NCBI RefSeq assembly: GCF_019704315.1
Contig: NZ_AP024597.1
Location: forward strand, 2,578,501 to 2,642,500
DNA length: 64,000 bases
Direction of reading: 5' to 3'
Origin: Stygiolobus caldivivus
GTDB lineage: Archaea; Thermoproteota; Thermoprotei_A; Sulfolobales; Sulfolobaceae
Part shown: piece by piece, positions 18,947 through 29,833 of the stretch
How the letters are laid out: each line of letters begins with the position of its first letter
How positions within the stretch are numbered: the stretch's first letter is position 1
Position numbers and translations under genes: made by a program
The notes under the pieces: generated by a model
The model's input: the letters and a program-made list of their open reading frames with translations, nothing else
Told to the model about the DNA's origin: nothing
The model's database searches: none

Positions 18947-21049
18947 GATTTCTATATAAGCTACTTGGGGTTCAAACTTTCTTCCTCTTCCTTCATAGAA
19001 TTTACTGAACATTTCGTAGAAGTGAAGCCTCATATCTTGTATGAATACTATTAGACCTTCTAGTGCTATAGCCAGCAAATTCCCTATTATAATAATTATG
19101 ATGGCAATGGGGTTTGTTAAAAGTCCTATCACTGTAGACGGATATCCAGCTGCTAGATATCCCATATAAGAAAAGGCATAAAGGATATAATAGTGGGCTA
19201 CTGCGAACACTAATACTCGTATAAACGATATCGTATTTGATAATAGTAAAATTCCGGCTTCGAATCCGCCTTCTATGAATCCGAACACTATGGCACCTAC
19301 AGCACTCATTTTTTCATGCCTGCGTAATATGACTACTTTTCCTGCCCAATTGTATATTAAGGCTAGCTCTACCCAAATCACTAATATGTCTGCAAGTGTT
19401 TGTGTACTACCCGGAGCTGGAGTACCGGTATGGAATAAGAAATACCCAAAACCGCCTAGTAAAGACTCTACTTGCCCTATATAATTAGGAAGATCAGTAA
19501 GACCATATGTAAATACTATAAAGGGTACAGTATATATAAGTAGTATAGGCAGTCTATCTAGTATTAGATATTCACTGTCTTTCTTTTTAATAGCGTTAAC
19601 TACACCTAACACGGAACTCACGAAAAGCAGTACTGAACCTAGAAGTAAAGATAATATGATCGAGTTTACTATGCCTTGTTCAGCACCACCAGTAGGTAAT
19701 ATATACTTTATTTGTTGGTATACGGATTCTGGAACAGGCCATATACTGTATAAAGGCCCTGGAGGATAAGAAGGATTATCTAATAGTTCCCTGAGTCCAC
19801 CAACAGCTAGTGGTCCGAAAAATTCTCTTGCTAAGAGCCCGGTAATCATGGCTATAATGCTTCCGTATATTAATACCAGTGATAATTGCCTAATGTTATT
19901 ACTACCCTTTTTTTTGCCGTAGTTATAGAACCATATAGAAAATAGAAATATAACTAGAGCGTTTCCAAAATCTGGAAACATTAGCCCGAACAGTAAGGGA
20001 AACGTTATGATTAAAAAGATAGTGGGTGAAATTTCCCAGTAAGATGGTACACCGTAAAGTTCTACGACCGATTCTAATGGTCTAATGGATTTAGGTAAAT
20101 TAACGTATGTAGGAGGTTCCTCTTGTTCAGCGTACCTTTTAGGATACTCATAGACGACAAACGCGACCTTATCTAGTTCTTCAAGCAACCTTTTTAGTTT
20201 CTTTTCACGCAAGTAACCTTCTATTTGGATATAAAATTCCGAAACTCTTGATTTAGATAAGATAGTAATAGCGTCTCTAACTGTTAACAGTCTACCGTAT
20301 GTCTCTGCTATCCATCCTCTATCTTGTTCTATTTTGCTGATTAATTCTTTCCTCCTTTCTCCCAATAAAGATTGTAGATAATTTATTTTTTCTTGAATGT
20401 TAGCATACGCCTCTTGGGGAGATATTAGGTCAGGGGTTTCAAGTTTTCTTATTCCAAGTTCTTTTAGCTTAATATCAAGCCCCGTCCCTTTAGGGCTTGC
20501 TATAATACATGCGTTCTTATTTTCATCTAATTGGTTACATGCAATTGCAACATTTGGATTTTTTTCAATTTCGTTCTTTTGTGCATTGTTTATCATGGCT
20601 AATGCTACTTCAAAATGCTCTGTATAATATAGAAGCTCTAAGCTTACTCCAATATCTTTAAATGGCTCTAGTTCTAAGACCTGGAGGTTTAGTGATTCTA
20701 ATTCCGCTTTCAACTTTCCTATTTCTTCTAATAAATCCTTGTATTTTTCTTCTATCTTGGAGAAGTCCTTGTTAACTTCATCCGAAACCGTTAACCAGTC
20801 CGAGACTTTTAGTTTCCCTCTTGGCTCTATCTCAATACCCCCAAGTTCCATTATTATCTTGATTTTGTTGATGTTCTCGTTGACTTCACCTAATTTTCTC
20901 CTTGCTTCTTCTATTTTTTCCTGTGAAATTGGTGTCCTCGGTTCTTCAGCCTCAAAAGCACCTATCTTTAATAGTTTCGTTACTATATCATTAGCATTGT
21001 CCTTCCTTGCCAGGATTTCAACTCTGACCATCGTCTCGGGCAGAATCAC
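18938..21049 (-). CDS. atpI: A-type ATP synthase subunit I (a subunit)
   Basis: The membrane stator/proton-channel subunit of the archaeal rotary ATPase (703 aa). Residues 1-330 are the cytoplasmic arm with long coiled-coil segments; the rest holds about seven to eight transmembrane helices, including [21 protein letters not shown] and [23 protein letters not shown], where the conserved Arg of the proton half-channel lies. The frame opens at GTG 21049; an ATG at 21031 ([12 protein letters not shown]) is an alternative start. It is transcribed divergently from the atpF-E-A-B-D-K operon rather than heading it, a known Sulfolobus-type arrangement. Confidence 0.93.
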   Translation of the reverse strand: MILPETMVRVEILARKDNANDIVTKLLKIGAFEAEEPRTPISQEKIEEARRKLGEVNENINKIKIIMELGGIEIEPRGKLKVSDWLTVSDEVNKDFSKIEEKYKDLLEEIGKLKAELESLNLQVLELEPFKDIGVSLELLYYTEHFEVALAMINNAQKNEIEKNPNVAIACNQLDENKNACIIASPKGTGLDIKLKELGIRKLETPDLISPQEAYANIQEKINYLQSLLGERRKELISKIEQDRGWIAETYGRLLTVRDAITILSKSRVSEFYIQIEGYLREKKLKRLLEELDKVAFVVYEYPKRYAEQEEPPTYVNLPKSIRPLESVVELYGVPSYWEISPTIFLIITFPLLFGLMFPDFGNALVIFLFSIWFYNYGKKKGSNNIRQLSLVLIYGSIIAMITGLLAREFFGPLAVGGLRELLDNPSYPPGPLYSIWPVPESVYQQIKYILPTGGAEQGIVNSIILSLLLGSVLLFVSSVLGVVNAIKKKDSEYLILDRLPILLIYTVPFIVFTYGLTDLPNYIGQVESLLGGFGYFLFHTGTPAPGSTQTLADILVIWVELALIYNWAGKVVILRRHEKMSAVGAIVFGFIEGGFEAGILLLSNTISFIRVLVFAVAHYYILYAFSYMGYLAAGYPSTVIGLLTNPIAIIIIIIGNLLAIALEGLIVFIQDMRLHFYEMFSKFYEGRGRKFEPQVAYIEILS

Positions 21050-21118
21050 AGTGATTCAATATGATAAATCAGGTATGTCTTAAAAATATTTAATCTCGTT
21101 TTAAAATGATAGTTCAGG
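21050..21118. promoter_or_regulatory. Divergent ATPase promoter region
   Basis: A/T-rich 69-nt gap between atpI and atpF. On the plus strand ATATTTAAT (21086-21094) lies 26-30 nt before the atpF ATG, giving a leaderless mRNA. On the minus strand TTTTTAAG (about 21086-21079) is about 30 nt before the atpI GTG. The two boxes overlap, so transcription of the two units may compete. Confidence 0.5.
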
Positions 21119-21421
21119 ATGGGTAAAGTAGTAGTTGTAGGCGATAGGTATACAGTCAGCCTTTTTAAGTTAATCGGGACCGAAGGTCTTGTATTAGATG
21201 ACCCACTTAACCTAGAAACTACTTTGATTAAATTAAAGAAAAGAGAGGACATAGATCTGATTTTAGTCGCTAACGACTTATACAACCCTGTAAAAGAGAA
21301 AGTAGAGTCCTTGGTCATTGAACAGAAAAAACCTCTAGTTACAGTAATTCCAACACCTTTTAGTCAAGGTCAACCTCTTGATGTAAAAGGCTTAATACTT
21401 AGAGCTCTAGGATTTGGGTGA
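21119..21421 (+). CDS. atpF: A-type ATP synthase subunit F
   Basis: A 100-residue subunit of the central stalk. The Rossmann-like pattern is typical: KVVVVGDRYTVSLFKLIG, then a DLILVANDLYNPVKEKVE segment and the VTVIPTPFSQG turn before the C-terminal helix. It is first in the plus-strand ATPase operon, six nt before atpE. In bacterial V/A-ATPases subunit F is involved in regulation of the rotor; that is family knowledge. No unusual feature. Confidence 0.92.
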   Translation: MGKVVVVGDRYTVSLFKLIGTEGLVLDDPLNLETTLIKLKKREDIDLILVANDLYNPVKEKVESLVIEQKKPLVTVIPTPFSQGQPLDVKGLILRALGFG

Positions 21422-21427
21422 GAACAG

Positions 21428-22000
21428 ATGAAATTTGAAGAGTTGTTAAATTCATCCTTAGAAGAAGTGAAAAAGAAAAATGAGGAAGAGTTAAAGAAAG
21501 CACTCGTTGAAGCCACATCAATTGTAGACGAGAAATATAGCTCAGTCTTTTTAGAATATTCTCAGAAAATAACAGAGTATATAAGAAAAAATGAGGAAAG
21601 ACTTAGAGGTGAACGGGCTAAGCTTGATGTTGATAACAAGAGGATTATAAGTAAGGAAAAAGATTACTGGATTTCAGAAGTATATAGAAAGGTTTCAGAG
21701 CAAATACCTTCTATAATTTCAAACCCTGAGTACAAAAAGGGGCTTGAATTGATAATATCACGAGAAGCGAGAAACGGTTGCGTAATATATTGTTCAAGAG
21801 GGGATATGCCCACTGTAAAGAGCATAATTTCTTCTAAGAAAATTAACGCAAAGATAGAAGAGGATAATAGTATAAAGGCTGGGCTTAAAATTTTCTATCC
21901 TGATCAAAGTTTAATGAGAGATTTTACACTTGAAACAATTTTAAATCAGATCTTCGATGATCTAAGGGATGATATAGCACAAATTCTCTTTGGTGAGTAA
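21428..22000 (+). CDS. atpE: A-type ATP synthase subunit E
   Basis: The peripheral-stalk subunit (190 aa). The first ~100 residues are a long charged helix ([18 protein letters not shown]), the expected coiled coil that in other A-ATPases pairs with subunit G/H; the C-terminal half is the globular head that contacts subunit B. The stop lies just before the atpA ATG. In older Sulfolobus literature this subunit is called delta. Subunit identity rests on length, coiled coil and operon position. Confidence 0.88.
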   Translation: MKFEELLNSSLEEVKKKNEEELKKALVEATSIVDEKYSSVFLEYSQKITEYIRKNEERLRGERAKLDVDNKRIISKEKDYWISEVYRKVSEQIPSIISNPEYKKGLELIISREARNGCVIYCSRGDMPTVKSIISSKKINAKIEEDNSIKAGLKIFYPDQSLMRDFTLETILNQIFDDLRDDIAQILFGE

Positions 22001-22001
22001 G

Positions 22002-23783
22002 ATGGCAGGAGAAGGTCGTGTTGTCCGAGTTAACGGTCCTTTAGTAGTAGCCGATGGTATGAGAACAGCCCAAATGTACGAGGTCGTAGAAGTCGGAGAA
22101 CCTAGGCTTGTAGGTGAAATTACTAGAATAGAGGGTGATAGGGCATTCATACAAGTCTATGAAACCACTGACGGGATCAAACCCGGCGACAAAGTATATA
22201 GGACAGGTGCTCCGTTATCAGTTGAACTTGGCCCTGGTTTAATCGGAAGGATATTCGACGGTCTCCAAAGGCCATTGGATTACATAGCTAGCGTGACCAA
22301 ATCGCCTTTTGTAAAAAGAGGTGTAAAAATATCAGCCATTGACAAGGCTAAAAAGTGGCACTTTGTTCCGACCATCAAGAAAGGCGATAAGGTTTCAGGC
22401 GGAGACATAATAGGAGTTGTCAAAGAGACTGATCTAATTGAGCATAGGGTATTGGTTCCGCCTAATGTACATGGTGCAGTAAAAGAGGTAGTACCTGAAG
22501 GAGACTATACGGTTGAAGATGCGGTAGTGACTCTTGATGTTAGTGGTGACACTAAAGAGTTAAAGATGTACCATAGATGGCCTGTAAGGATCCCGAGGCC
22601 ATTTAAGGAAAAATTAGAACCTAACGAGCCTTTACTAACCGGAATTAGGGTAATCGACACTATATTCCCTATGGCTAAGGGTGGGACTGCTGCTATACCG
22701 GGGCCATTTGGTAGCGGTAAAACAGTAACACTCCAAAGCTTAGCTAAATGGGCCGCCGCAAGAATTGTGATATACGTTGGATGCGGTGAAAGAGGGAACG
22801 AAATGACGGATGAATTAAGACAGTTCCCTAAGTTAAAAGACCCATGGACCGGTAAGCCTTTACTCCAAAGGACTATATTGGTAGCGAATACGAGCAATAT
22901 GCCAGTAGCTGCTAGGGAATCGAGTATTTATGTAGGCGTAACTATGGCTGAATACTTTAGAGACCAAGGTTATGACGTGTTATTAGTAGCTGATTCTACT
23001 ACAAGGTGGGCTGAAGCGCTAAGGGACTTAGGAGGAAGAATGGAAGAGATGCCCGCTGAAGAGGGCTTCCCAAGCTATTTACCATCCAGACTTGCAGAGT
23101 ACTATGAGAGGGCAGGGAGGGTAAGGACTATAGGTAACCCTGAAAGGGTAGGTTCAGTAACTGCTGCTTCAGCTGTATCCCCGCCTGGAGGAGATTTTAC
23201 AGAACCAGTTACAAGCAATACATTAAGGTTTGTAAGAGTGTTTTGGCCCTTGGATGTATCGTTGGCTCAAGCTAGGCACTTCCCTGCAATAAATTGGATA
23301 CAAGGTTTCTCCGCTTATGTAGATCTGGTAGCATCTTGGTGGCACAAGAATGTAGATCCGAATTGGTTTGAGATGAGGAATACTCTAGTCAAGGTTCTCC
23401 TTAGGGAGGATGAACTAAAACAGATCGTAAGGTTAGTAGGACCCGAATCCCTTTCAGAGAAAGATAAGCTGGTCATGGAAGCAGCTAAGTTAATTAGGGT
23501 AGGGTTCTTACAGCAAAACGCATTCGATGAAATAGATGCTTTCGCATCTCCTCAAAAGCAAGATAAGATGATGCGTGTCTTATACACATTTTACACACAA
23601 GCTAATGACTTGGTTAGTAGGGGTATCCCGCTTAAGAAGATCCTTGAGAAAGTTTCATCTCTGGAGGCCGAGATAATAAGGATTAAGTACACTATTAGAA
23701 ATGATGAGCTAGCGAAGATAGACGAGATAGAGAATAAATTAAAGGGTGCATTTGACTCATTAGTAAAGGAGGTGTCTGGATAA
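22002..23783 (+). CDS. atpA: A-type ATP synthase catalytic subunit A
   Basis: The catalytic nucleotide-binding subunit (593 aa). The P-loop GPFGSGKTV (around residues 233-241) and the Walker B strand [17 protein letters not shown] with the catalytic Glu in the preceding GCGERGNEM strand are present, as is the A-type-specific insertion near residues 115-190 (non-homologous region). The frame also opens at TTG 21990 inside atpE, but the ATG at 22002 gives [13 protein letters not shown], matching Sulfolobus AtpA. The stop shares one base with the atpB ATG. Intein-free. Confidence 0.97.
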   Translation: MAGEGRVVRVNGPLVVADGMRTAQMYEVVEVGEPRLVGEITRIEGDRAFIQVYETTDGIKPGDKVYRTGAPLSVELGPGLIGRIFDGLQRPLDYIASVTKSPFVKRGVKISAIDKAKKWHFVPTIKKGDKVSGGDIIGVVKETDLIEHRVLVPPNVHGAVKEVVPEGDYTVEDAVVTLDVSGDTKELKMYHRWPVRIPRPFKEKLEPNEPLLTGIRVIDTIFPMAKGGTAAIPGPFGSGKTVTLQSLAKWAAARIVIYVGCGERGNEMTDELRQFPKLKDPWTGKPLLQRTILVANTSNMPVAARESSIYVGVTMAEYFRDQGYDVLLVADSTTRWAEALRDLGGRMEEMPAEEGFPSYLPSRLAEYYERAGRVRTIGNPERVGSVTAASAVSPPGGDFTEPVTSNTLRFVRVFWPLDVSLAQARHFPAINWIQGFSAYVDLVASWWHKNVDPNWFEMRNTLVKVLLREDELKQIVRLVGPESLSEKDKLVMEAAKLIRVGFLQQNAFDEIDAFASPQKQDKMMRVLYTFYTQANDLVSRGIPLKKILEKVSSLEAEIIRIKYTIRNDELAKIDEIENKLKGAFDSLVKEVSG

Positions 23784-25180
23784 TGGAAAGCCTGAATGTG
23801 AGAGAATATTCAAACATATCCATGATAAAAGGTCCTCTAGTGGCTGTTCAAGGAGTTAATGACGCGTCATATAACGAGCTCGTAGAGATTGAGCTATCAG
23901 ACGGAACGAAAAGGAGAGGATTAGTAGTTGATTCACAGCTCGGAGTTACGTTCGTTCAAGTGTTTGAAGGCACAACAGGTATATCCCCTACTGGATCTAA
24001 AGTTAAGTTCCTAGGAAGAGGGTTAGAGATCAAGATTTCTGAAGAAATGTTAGGGCGTATATTTAACCCGTTAGGTGAACCTCTAGATAACGGTCCCCCG
24101 GTTATCTCTGGTGAAAAAAGAGATATCAACGGTGACCCAATTAACCCAGCTGTAAGGGATTATCCAGAGGAATTTATACAGACCGGTATTTCAGCAATTG
24201 ACGGTTTGATATCATTATTGAGGGGACAAAAACTCCCGATTTTCAGCGGAAGCGGTTTGCCCGCAAATATGATTGCAGCCCAAATAGCTAAACAGGCAAC
24301 AGTGAGAGGTGAAGAAAGCAATTTCGCAGTAGTATTCGGTGCAATAGGAATTAGGTATGATGAAGCCTTGTTCTTCAGGAAGTTCTTCGAAGAGACTGGT
24401 GCAATAAATAGGGTTGCAATGTTCTTTAGCCTCGCTAATGAGCCACCGTCTTTAAAGATACTTACTCCCAGAGCTGCCTTAACTTTAGCTGAGTATTTAG
24501 CATTCGAAAAAGATATGCACGTCTTAGCCATCCTCATAGATATGACGAACTATTGTGAAGCTTTGAGGGAACTGAGTGCGTCCAGAGAAGAAGTACCCGG
24601 AAGAGGCGGCTACCCAGGCTATATGTACACTGATTTAGCTACCATATATGAGAGAGCGGGTAAAGTAGTAGGCAAGAAAGGGTCAATAACTCAGATGCCT
24701 ATTCTTACCATGCCCAATGATGATATGACCCACCCGATACCAGACTTAACAGGTTATATAACAGAAGGGCAGATAACGTTAGACCGTTCTTTACATAATA
24801 AGGGGATATATCCGCCTATAAACGTTTTGATGAGCCTATCAAGGCTAATGAGAGACGGGATCGGTGAAGGTAAAACGAGAGATGATCATAAAGATTTGTC
24901 TAATCAGCTTTTCGCTGCCTATGCTAGAGCCCAAGAGGTAAGGGGGTTAGCAGCAATTATCGGTGAGGATAGCCTCTCGGAGGTAGACAGGAAGTATCTA
25001 CTGTTTGGTGAGCAATTCGAAAGGAAATTCATAAATCAAGGCTTCAACGAGAACAGAAGCGTAGAACAAACCCTAGATATAGGTTGGGAAGTACTATCTG
25101 TCCTACCAGAGTCAGAACTAAGCTTAGTTAAACAAGAATACATTAAGAAATACCACCCTAACTATAGGGGTAAGAAATGA
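23783..25180 (+). CDS. atpB: A-type ATP synthase subunit B
   Basis: The non-catalytic nucleotide-binding partner of subunit A (465 aa). It starts [20 protein letters not shown] and has [16 protein letters not shown] where catalytic subunits carry a P-loop, as expected for subunit B; the conserved [23 protein letters not shown] segment and [15 protein letters not shown] follow. The ATG overlaps the atpA stop by one base (TAATG) and the stop overlaps atpD by four (ATGA), so the three are translationally coupled. Confidence 0.97.
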   Translation: MESLNVREYSNISMIKGPLVAVQGVNDASYNELVEIELSDGTKRRGLVVDSQLGVTFVQVFEGTTGISPTGSKVKFLGRGLEIKISEEMLGRIFNPLGEPLDNGPPVISGEKRDINGDPINPAVRDYPEEFIQTGISAIDGLISLLRGQKLPIFSGSGLPANMIAAQIAKQATVRGEESNFAVVFGAIGIRYDEALFFRKFFEETGAINRVAMFFSLANEPPSLKILTPRAALTLAEYLAFEKDMHVLAILIDMTNYCEALRELSASREEVPGRGGYPGYMYTDLATIYERAGKVVGKKGSITQMPILTMPNDDMTHPIPDLTGYITEGQITLDRSLHNKGIYPPINVLMSLSRLMRDGIGEGKTRDDHKDLSNQLFAAYARAQEVRGLAAIIGEDSLSEVDRKYLLFGEQFERKFINQGFNENRSVEQTLDIGWEVLSVLPESELSLVKQEYIKKYHPNYRGKK

Positions 25181-25818
25181 GTTCAAGGAAGATTTTACCA
25201 ACTAAAATTAACTTAATAAATCTCAAGAGGCAAATTAAGCTAACTAGGACTATAAAGAGGCTTTTAGAGAATAAACGTGAAGTCTTATTACTTTATCTAA
25301 GGCAGTATGCGGACGAGTATGAAAAAACGTACGGTGAAGTGAATAAAGTATTATCTGATGTGTATTCGACGTATTTAAAAGGTGTATCTGCGGAGGGTAT
25401 TGGTACTGTAGAACAATTTGCCAATTCAATACCCCCTAATTTAGAGGTAAAGAGTAGCACTAAGTTACTTTTCGGAGTTAGGATCCCGATAGTAGAATTG
25501 AATGATGAATCTATCCAGAAGCAACCTTTCGGAAACATAGAGATCTCTCCGTTGATAACTAAATCCAGAGAAGAAATAGCTGAAGCTTTTAAGAAGATAT
25601 TGCTGTTAGTAGAGATGGAGTCTGCGATAAGGTCTCTTACACTAGAACTAAGAAAGACTCAGAGACTTATTAATGCAATTGATACTTCTATTCTCCCATA
25701 CTATAATTCCTCAGCTAAATATATTAAAAGTGTATTAGATGATAGGACAAGGGAGGAGTTTATCAGATTAAAAATAATCAGGAAAGTTCTTCAAAAAAGG
25801 AGGGTTGAAAATGGCTGA
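25177..25818 (+). CDS. atpD: A-type ATP synthase subunit D
   Basis: The central rotor shaft (213 aa), called gamma in older Sulfolobus work. The N-terminus [20 protein letters not shown] and the C-terminal RRVxxL-like segment ([20 protein letters not shown] pattern) are the family's paired helices that form the coiled-coil axle; the middle is more variable. It overlaps atpB by 4 nt and the small 52-residue gene by 8 nt. Confidence 0.93.
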   Translation: MSSRKILPTKINLINLKRQIKLTRTIKRLLENKREVLLLYLRQYADEYEKTYGEVNKVLSDVYSTYLKGVSAEGIGTVEQFANSIPPNLEVKSSTKLLFGVRIPIVELNDESIQKQPFGNIEISPLITKSREEIAEAFKKILLLVEMESAIRSLTLELRKTQRLINAIDTSILPYYNSSAKYIKSVLDDRTREEFIRLKIIRKVLQKRRVENG

Positions 25819-25969
25819 ACAATATATTAACATGTTAAAGATTAAGCTTGATGAAAAGAAAAAAGAAATATTAGCACAACTTAACGCAGAGTTTGAAAAA
25901 ATTGTTAAACAGAGGACAGAAGACTTTGAAAACATTAAAAGAAACATTTTAAAGGAAGTGGAAAAATAG
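25811..25969 (+). CDS. Very small ATPase operon protein (epsilon-like / candidate peripheral-stalk helix)
   Basis: A 52-residue ORF from ATG 25811 to TAG 25967-25969, overlapping the atpD stop by 8 nt. It is almost entirely charged helix ([18 protein letters not shown], later [19 protein letters not shown]) with 30 % or more Lys/Glu and no Cys or Trp. Position and size match the ~7 kDa epsilon subunit described in the Sulfolobus acidocaldarius ATPase. A coiled-coil partner of subunit E (G/H-like) is an attractive structural guess. It is short enough to be missed by length-based gene calling. Confidence 0.75.
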   Translation: MAEQYINMLKIKLDEKKKEILAQLNAEFEKIVKQRTEDFENIKRNILKEVEK

Positions 25970-25988
25970 TTTAACGGAGTGTTCTACT

Positions 25989-26285
25989 ATGAGGAAAATT
26001 TTGCTCGCATCTCTACTAATACCGATCTTAGTAGCTACTTTATCGTCTGCTCAGACTGGTTTAGGGACTGAACTAGCAGGAATTAATATAGGTGCAGGTC
26101 TTGCTATAGGCTTAGCTGCTGTGGGTGCAGGAGTAGCTGTAGGGATGGCTGCAGCTGCAGGTATTGGTGTGCTGACAGAAAGAAGGGATATGTTCGGAAC
26201 AATTCTGATTTTCGTGGCTATAGGTGAAGGAATAGCCGTATACGGTATATTGTTTGCAATATTAATGTTATTCGCAAAGGTGTAA
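25989..26285 (+). CDS. atpK: A-type ATP synthase proteolipid subunit K (c ring)
   Basis: A 98-residue proteolipid forming the proton-carrying rotor ring. Residues 1-21 look like a cleavable signal sequence ([20 protein letters not shown]), followed by two transmembrane helices: a Gly/Ala-rich one ([20 protein letters not shown]) and one with the proton-binding E80 in [12 protein letters not shown]. The polar loop LTERRD joins them. A single hairpin with one carboxylate per subunit suggests a high proton-to-ATP ratio, as for archaeal synthases. Last gene of the operon. Confidence 0.95.
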   Translation: MRKILLASLLIPILVATLSSAQTGLGTELAGINIGAGLAIGLAAVGAGVAVGMAAAAGIGVLTERRDMFGTILIFVAIGEGIAVYGILFAILMLFAKV

Positions 26286-26341
26286 AGAGGTTTAAAAAGA
26301 TAAAAATGCTTTTTTAGCTCTTCGTTTTCTTTCCTCTTGCA
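26286..26341 (+). terminator. Probable ATPase operon terminator and proS promoter
   Basis: After atpK the gap contains GGTTTAAAAAG (26290-26300), a possible box A, and then a pyrimidine-rich tract starting TTTTTT at 26311 and continuing to 26338. The T-rich tract is a plausible transcript end; the same stretch leads directly into the proS ATG, so part of it may be transcribed as leader. Functions are inferred from composition. Confidence 0.4.
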
Positions 26342-27793
26342 ATGAAAATAACAAGAGAAAAATGGGAAAAGAACTTTTCCGAATGGTTCGATTGGGTTCT
26401 AAGGGAAGGTGAGTTTTATGACTATGGTAGATATCCAGTAAAAGGGGTAGGTATATGGTTACCTTACGGTTTTAAAATAAGAAGAGCAGTTACTGAAATA
26501 ATCAGAAATTTACTAGACTCTACAGGTCATGAAGAGGTCCTTTTCCCTCTATTGATCCCTGAAGATTTGTTACGAAAGGAGTCAGAACATATCAGGGGAT
26601 TTGAAGGAGAGGTCTATTGGGTAACAAGAGGTGGTTCAGAGAATTTAGATGTTATGCTAGCTTTAAGGCCAACTAGTGAGACTTCCATAACTTTTATGGA
26701 ATCCTTATGGATAAGTAGTTACAAGCAATTACCTAAAAAATATTATCAAATTGTAAGTGTATTTAGATACGAGACTAAGGCTACAAGACCAATGATAAGG
26801 CTTAGAGAACTAACTACGTTTAAAGAAGCACATACTGTCCACGAGAGTTATGATGATGCGGAGAGGCAAGTTAAAGAAGCAATTGATATTTATAAGAAGT
26901 TCTTTGATGAACTCGGTATACCTTATATAATCTCAAAAAGGCCAGATTGGGATAAGTTCGCCGGTGCTATCTATACTATAGCTTTTGATACTATAATGCC
27001 TGATTCAAGAGTCCTGCAGATAGGGACAGTACACCATTTAGGCCAGCATTTTAGCAAAGTATTTGATTTCAAAATCCAAAAGAAAGACGGGTCGTTAGAT
27101 TATCCACATCAAACTAGTTATGGGATATCTGACAGAGTAATAGCTGCATTAATTGCCTTAAACGGTGATGATCACGGCCCCGTCTTAAACCCTAAAATAG
27201 CACCAATTAAAGTTGTTATAATACCTATACCTGCAAAGGACGAAGAAACTAATAAAAAGATCATGGACTATTGTGATAATATTTCTGCTGAGTTGAACAA
27301 GAACTCTATATCAAACATAGTAGATAAAGATCCCGATAGAACCCCTGGTGAAAAATACTATATATGGGAGTTAAAAGGAGTACCTTTGAGGATAGAAATA
27401 GGCCAGAGAGAGGTTAATAATAATACAGTATTTGTAAAAAGACGAGACACCTTTCAAGGAGCAGCAATTCAGAGGACTGAGCTAGTTCCTAAAATTCTAG
27501 ACTTATTATCACAAGTAGCTGAGGATCTAAGAGATAACGCGCGTGAATTTATGCAGGCTAAGATTAAACTTGTAGAAGACGTTGAACAAGCTAAAGCCAT
27601 GCTTGAAAATAGGTCGGGAGTAGTAGAGGTACCATGGTGTGGAGATAATAATTGTGGACTAAAACTTGAGGAATTGACTAATAGTAGAGTTTTGGGTTCT
27701 CCTTATGACTCTCCTAAGGATGTTTCTAATAAAGTATGTGTAGTTTGTAAAAAACCAGCAAAAGATACTCTAAGGTTAGCAAAAACTTATTAA
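26342..27793 (+). CDS. proS: Prolyl-tRNA synthetase, archaeal/eukaryotic type
   Basis: A class II synthetase (483 aa) charging tRNA-Pro. Motif 2 is [25 protein letters not shown]-like (read in pieces: VFRYET, then [13 protein letters not shown]) and motif 3 is [20 protein letters not shown]. The C-terminal zinc-binding extension typical of this branch has WCGDNNCG and CVVCKKP with four Cys, ending in the characteristic aromatic KTY. There is no bacterial-style editing insertion. Start ATG at 26342; the gene appears to have its own promoter. Confidence 0.96.
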   Translation: MKITREKWEKNFSEWFDWVLREGEFYDYGRYPVKGVGIWLPYGFKIRRAVTEIIRNLLDSTGHEEVLFPLLIPEDLLRKESEHIRGFEGEVYWVTRGGSENLDVMLALRPTSETSITFMESLWISSYKQLPKKYYQIVSVFRYETKATRPMIRLRELTTFKEAHTVHESYDDAERQVKEAIDIYKKFFDELGIPYIISKRPDWDKFAGAIYTIAFDTIMPDSRVLQIGTVHHLGQHFSKVFDFKIQKKDGSLDYPHQTSYGISDRVIAALIALNGDDHGPVLNPKIAPIKVVIIPIPAKDEETNKKIMDYCDNISAELNKNSISNIVDKDPDRTPGEKYYIWELKGVPLRIEIGQREVNNNTVFVKRRDTFQGAAIQRTELVPKILDLLSQVAEDLRDNAREFMQAKIKLVEDVEQAKAMLENRSGVVEVPWCGDNNCGLKLEELTNSRVLGSPYDSPKDVSNKVCVVCKKPAKDTLRLAKTY

Positions 27794-27828
27794 AAGGGAA
27801 GAGATGGTTAAAATAAGGGTGTTAATTT

Positions 27829-28116
27829 TTGCCTAAGAAAAGAGAGAACAGAGGAAGAAGAAAAGGCGATAAAGGACATGTAGGGTACATATCTTGTGAT
27901 CAATGCGGTGCAAGAGTCCCTGAGGATAAAGCTATTTGTGTGACTAAACCTTATAGTCCGGTAGACCCTGCGTTAGCAGCCGAACTGGAGAAAAAAGGGG
28001 CTATTATCAGTAGATACCCAGTAACAAAGTGCTACTGTGTCAACTGTGCAGTATATCTGGGTATTATCAAAATCAGACCCGAAAATGAAAGAAAACAGAA
28101 AGCTAAACTTTATTGA
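27829..28116 (+). CDS. rps26e: 30S ribosomal protein S26e
   Basis: A 95-residue eukaryotic-type ribosomal protein (eS26) found in crenarchaea but absent from most euryarchaea. It has a basic N-terminus (PKKRENRGRRKGDKGH), a zinc ribbon with CDQCG and CYCVNC, and a basic tail. The start is TTG at 27829; a box A-like TTAAAATA about 20 nt upstream would give a nearly leaderless mRNA. The gene sits alone between proS and pdxS. Confidence 0.93.
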   Translation: MPKKRENRGRRKGDKGHVGYISCDQCGARVPEDKAICVTKPYSPVDPALAAELEKKGAIISRYPVTKCYCVNCAVYLGIIKIRPENERKQKAKLY

Positions 28117-28141
28117 TCTCCCAAATTTGCTTATAACAAAG

Positions 28142-28151
28142 TTTTTTAAAT
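28142..28151 (+). promoter_or_regulatory. Box A of the pdxS-pdxT promoter
   Basis: TTTTTTAAAT at 28142-28151 is centred 26 nt before the pdxS ATG at 28173, predicting a leaderless transcript. One of the clearest box A elements in the window. Confidence 0.65.
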
Positions 28152-28172
28152 TAATCCTCTGCATGTCTTTTT

Positions 28173-29183
28173 ATGAGACTTTATGAACTTAGCTTTTATG
28201 AAATTGAAAGTTTTTTCTACAAACTAGCTGAAATTAAAGATATACTAAAAGATGATAATTTGCTACAAGTATCACCTACACTTGAAAAGGGGGACATATT
28301 ACAAGGTACTTCAATGGTAAAACATGCCTTTCCTATATTCCAGAAAGGCGGAGTTGTGATGGATGTCACTAACGTTACTCAGGCACAGATCGCTGAGGAC
28401 GCAGGTGCCACCGCAGTTATGGTCTTAGACAAATTACCTTATGATGTCAGGAAAAGTGGCGGTGTAGCTAGGATGGCTGACCCTAAAATAATTGAGGAAG
28501 TTATGACTTCGATTACTATACCCGTGATGGCTAAGGTTAGGATAGGTCATTATTATGAGGCTCGAGTGCTAGAAGCATTAGGCGTAGATATGATTGATGA
28601 AAGTGAGGTATTAACTCCAGCTGATGAAGAGCACCATATAAACAAGTGGCAATTTAAGGTACCATTTGTAAACGGTGCTAGGAGCTTAGGAGAAGCATTA
28701 AGGAGGATAAACGAAGGAGCTTCTATGATTAGGACTAAGGGAGAAGCTGGTACCGGAAATGTTAGCGAAGCAGTTAAGCATATAAAGTTAATTAATAGTG
28801 AAATCGCTCAATTACTTTCAATGAGTGAGGAAGATAGATTAAAGAAATCTAGAGAATTACAAGTTCCGTATCAATTGGTTGAACTTACCGTGAAGCTAAA
28901 GAGACTACCGGTAGTAAACTTTGCTGCTGGCGGAATAGCGACACCTGCTGACGCCGCATTGATGATGTGGTTAGGTGCAGATGGTGTATTCGTAGGGTCA
29001 GGAATTTTCAAAAGTTCAGATCCAGATCAAAGAGCTAAGGCAGTAGTCCTAGCTACTGCAAATTGGGAAGACCCAGAAATAGTCCTTGAAGCTCAGAAAA
29101 TGATTAGCGAGAGTAAAAGTATGATGGGTATTGACATTAAAACGCTTAAACCAGAAGAACTGCTACAAGTAAGAGGTAGTTGA
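28173..29183 (+). CDS. pdxS: Pyridoxal 5'-phosphate synthase, lyase subunit PdxS
   Basis: The synthase half of the DXP-independent vitamin B6 pathway (336 aa). It builds PLP from ribose 5-phosphate, glyceraldehyde 3-phosphate and ammonia supplied by PdxT. The (beta/alpha)8 barrel signatures are clear: [32 protein letters not shown], the catalytic-lysine strands (VMAKVRIGH) and the phosphate site [20 protein letters not shown] with VFVGSGIF. It overlaps pdxT's upstream region, forming a two-gene operon. Confidence 0.97.
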   Translation: MRLYELSFYEIESFFYKLAEIKDILKDDNLLQVSPTLEKGDILQGTSMVKHAFPIFQKGGVVMDVTNVTQAQIAEDAGATAVMVLDKLPYDVRKSGGVARMADPKIIEEVMTSITIPVMAKVRIGHYYEARVLEALGVDMIDESEVLTPADEEHHINKWQFKVPFVNGARSLGEALRRINEGASMIRTKGEAGTGNVSEAVKHIKLINSEIAQLLSMSEEDRLKKSRELQVPYQLVELTVKLKRLPVVNFAAGGIATPADAALMMWLGADGVFVGSGIFKSSDPDQRAKAVVLATANWEDPEIVLEAQKMISESKSMMGIDIKTLKPEELLQVRGS

Positions 29184-29185
29184 AC

Positions 29186-29788
29186 ATGAAAATCGGTGTG
29201 CTTGCGTATCAAGGTAGTTTTGAGGAACACGCGCTACAGCTAAAGAGGGCAATGAGTAGACTTAATTTCCAAGGAGAGATTAAACCAGTTAAAAAAAGCA
29301 GTGACCTAAAAGAGCTGGACGGGATAATTATACCAGGAGGGGAGAGCACCACAATAGGTATTGTAGCCCAAAAGCTGGGTGTATTAAGCGATTTAAAAGC
29401 TAAGATTAGCGAAGGACTCCCCGTCCTCGGGACTTGTGCAGGAGCAATTATGTTAGCTAAGGATGTAGCAGATGCAAAGGTCTTAAAGAAGTCTCAACCA
29501 CTGATAGGAGAAATGGATATTCAAGTTATCAGGAACTATTATGGCAGACAAAGGGAAAGCTTCGAAGCTACTCTTGATTTCTCTGCAATAGGCGGAGAAA
29601 AAGGGAAGGCTGTGTTCATCAGGGCGCCTGCTATAGTTAAGGCTTGGGGAGATTCTAGGCCACTGATTACTCTTCAGGGTATTATAGTTATGGCTGAGGA
29701 GAAAAACATGTTAGCTACTACTTTCCATCCTGAGTTATCAGATACGTCGATTGTGCATGAGTATTTCCTTAAGCACGTCAAGAGATAA
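29186..29788 (+). CDS. pdxT: Pyridoxal 5'-phosphate synthase, glutaminase subunit PdxT
   Basis: The class I-type glutaminase partner of PdxS (200 aa), which feeds ammonia to the lyase barrel. The nucleophilic Cys is in VLGTCAGAIMLA, the catalytic His and Glu in FHPELSDTSIVHEYF, and the oxyanion/PGGES element in IIPGGESTTIG. The frame opens at TTG 29180, overlapping the pdxS stop, but ATG 29186 gives MKIGVLAYQGSFEEH, matching the family. Activity of this family requires complex formation with PdxS. Confidence 0.96.
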   Translation: MKIGVLAYQGSFEEHALQLKRAMSRLNFQGEIKPVKKSSDLKELDGIIIPGGESTTIGIVAQKLGVLSDLKAKISEGLPVLGTCAGAIMLAKDVADAKVLKKSQPLIGEMDIQVIRNYYGRQRESFEATLDFSAIGGEKGKAVFIRAPAIVKAWGDSRPLITLQGIIVMAEEKNMLATTFHPELSDTSIVHEYFLKHVKR

Positions 29789-29833
29789 TTTATTATTTTT
29801 CCACTGACTAATTTCAAATAGGGTATTTTTACA

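Noticed and set aside
22505-22897. 130-codon antisense ORF in atpA
   Set aside because: Complement of the conserved P-loop region; no support for a gene.
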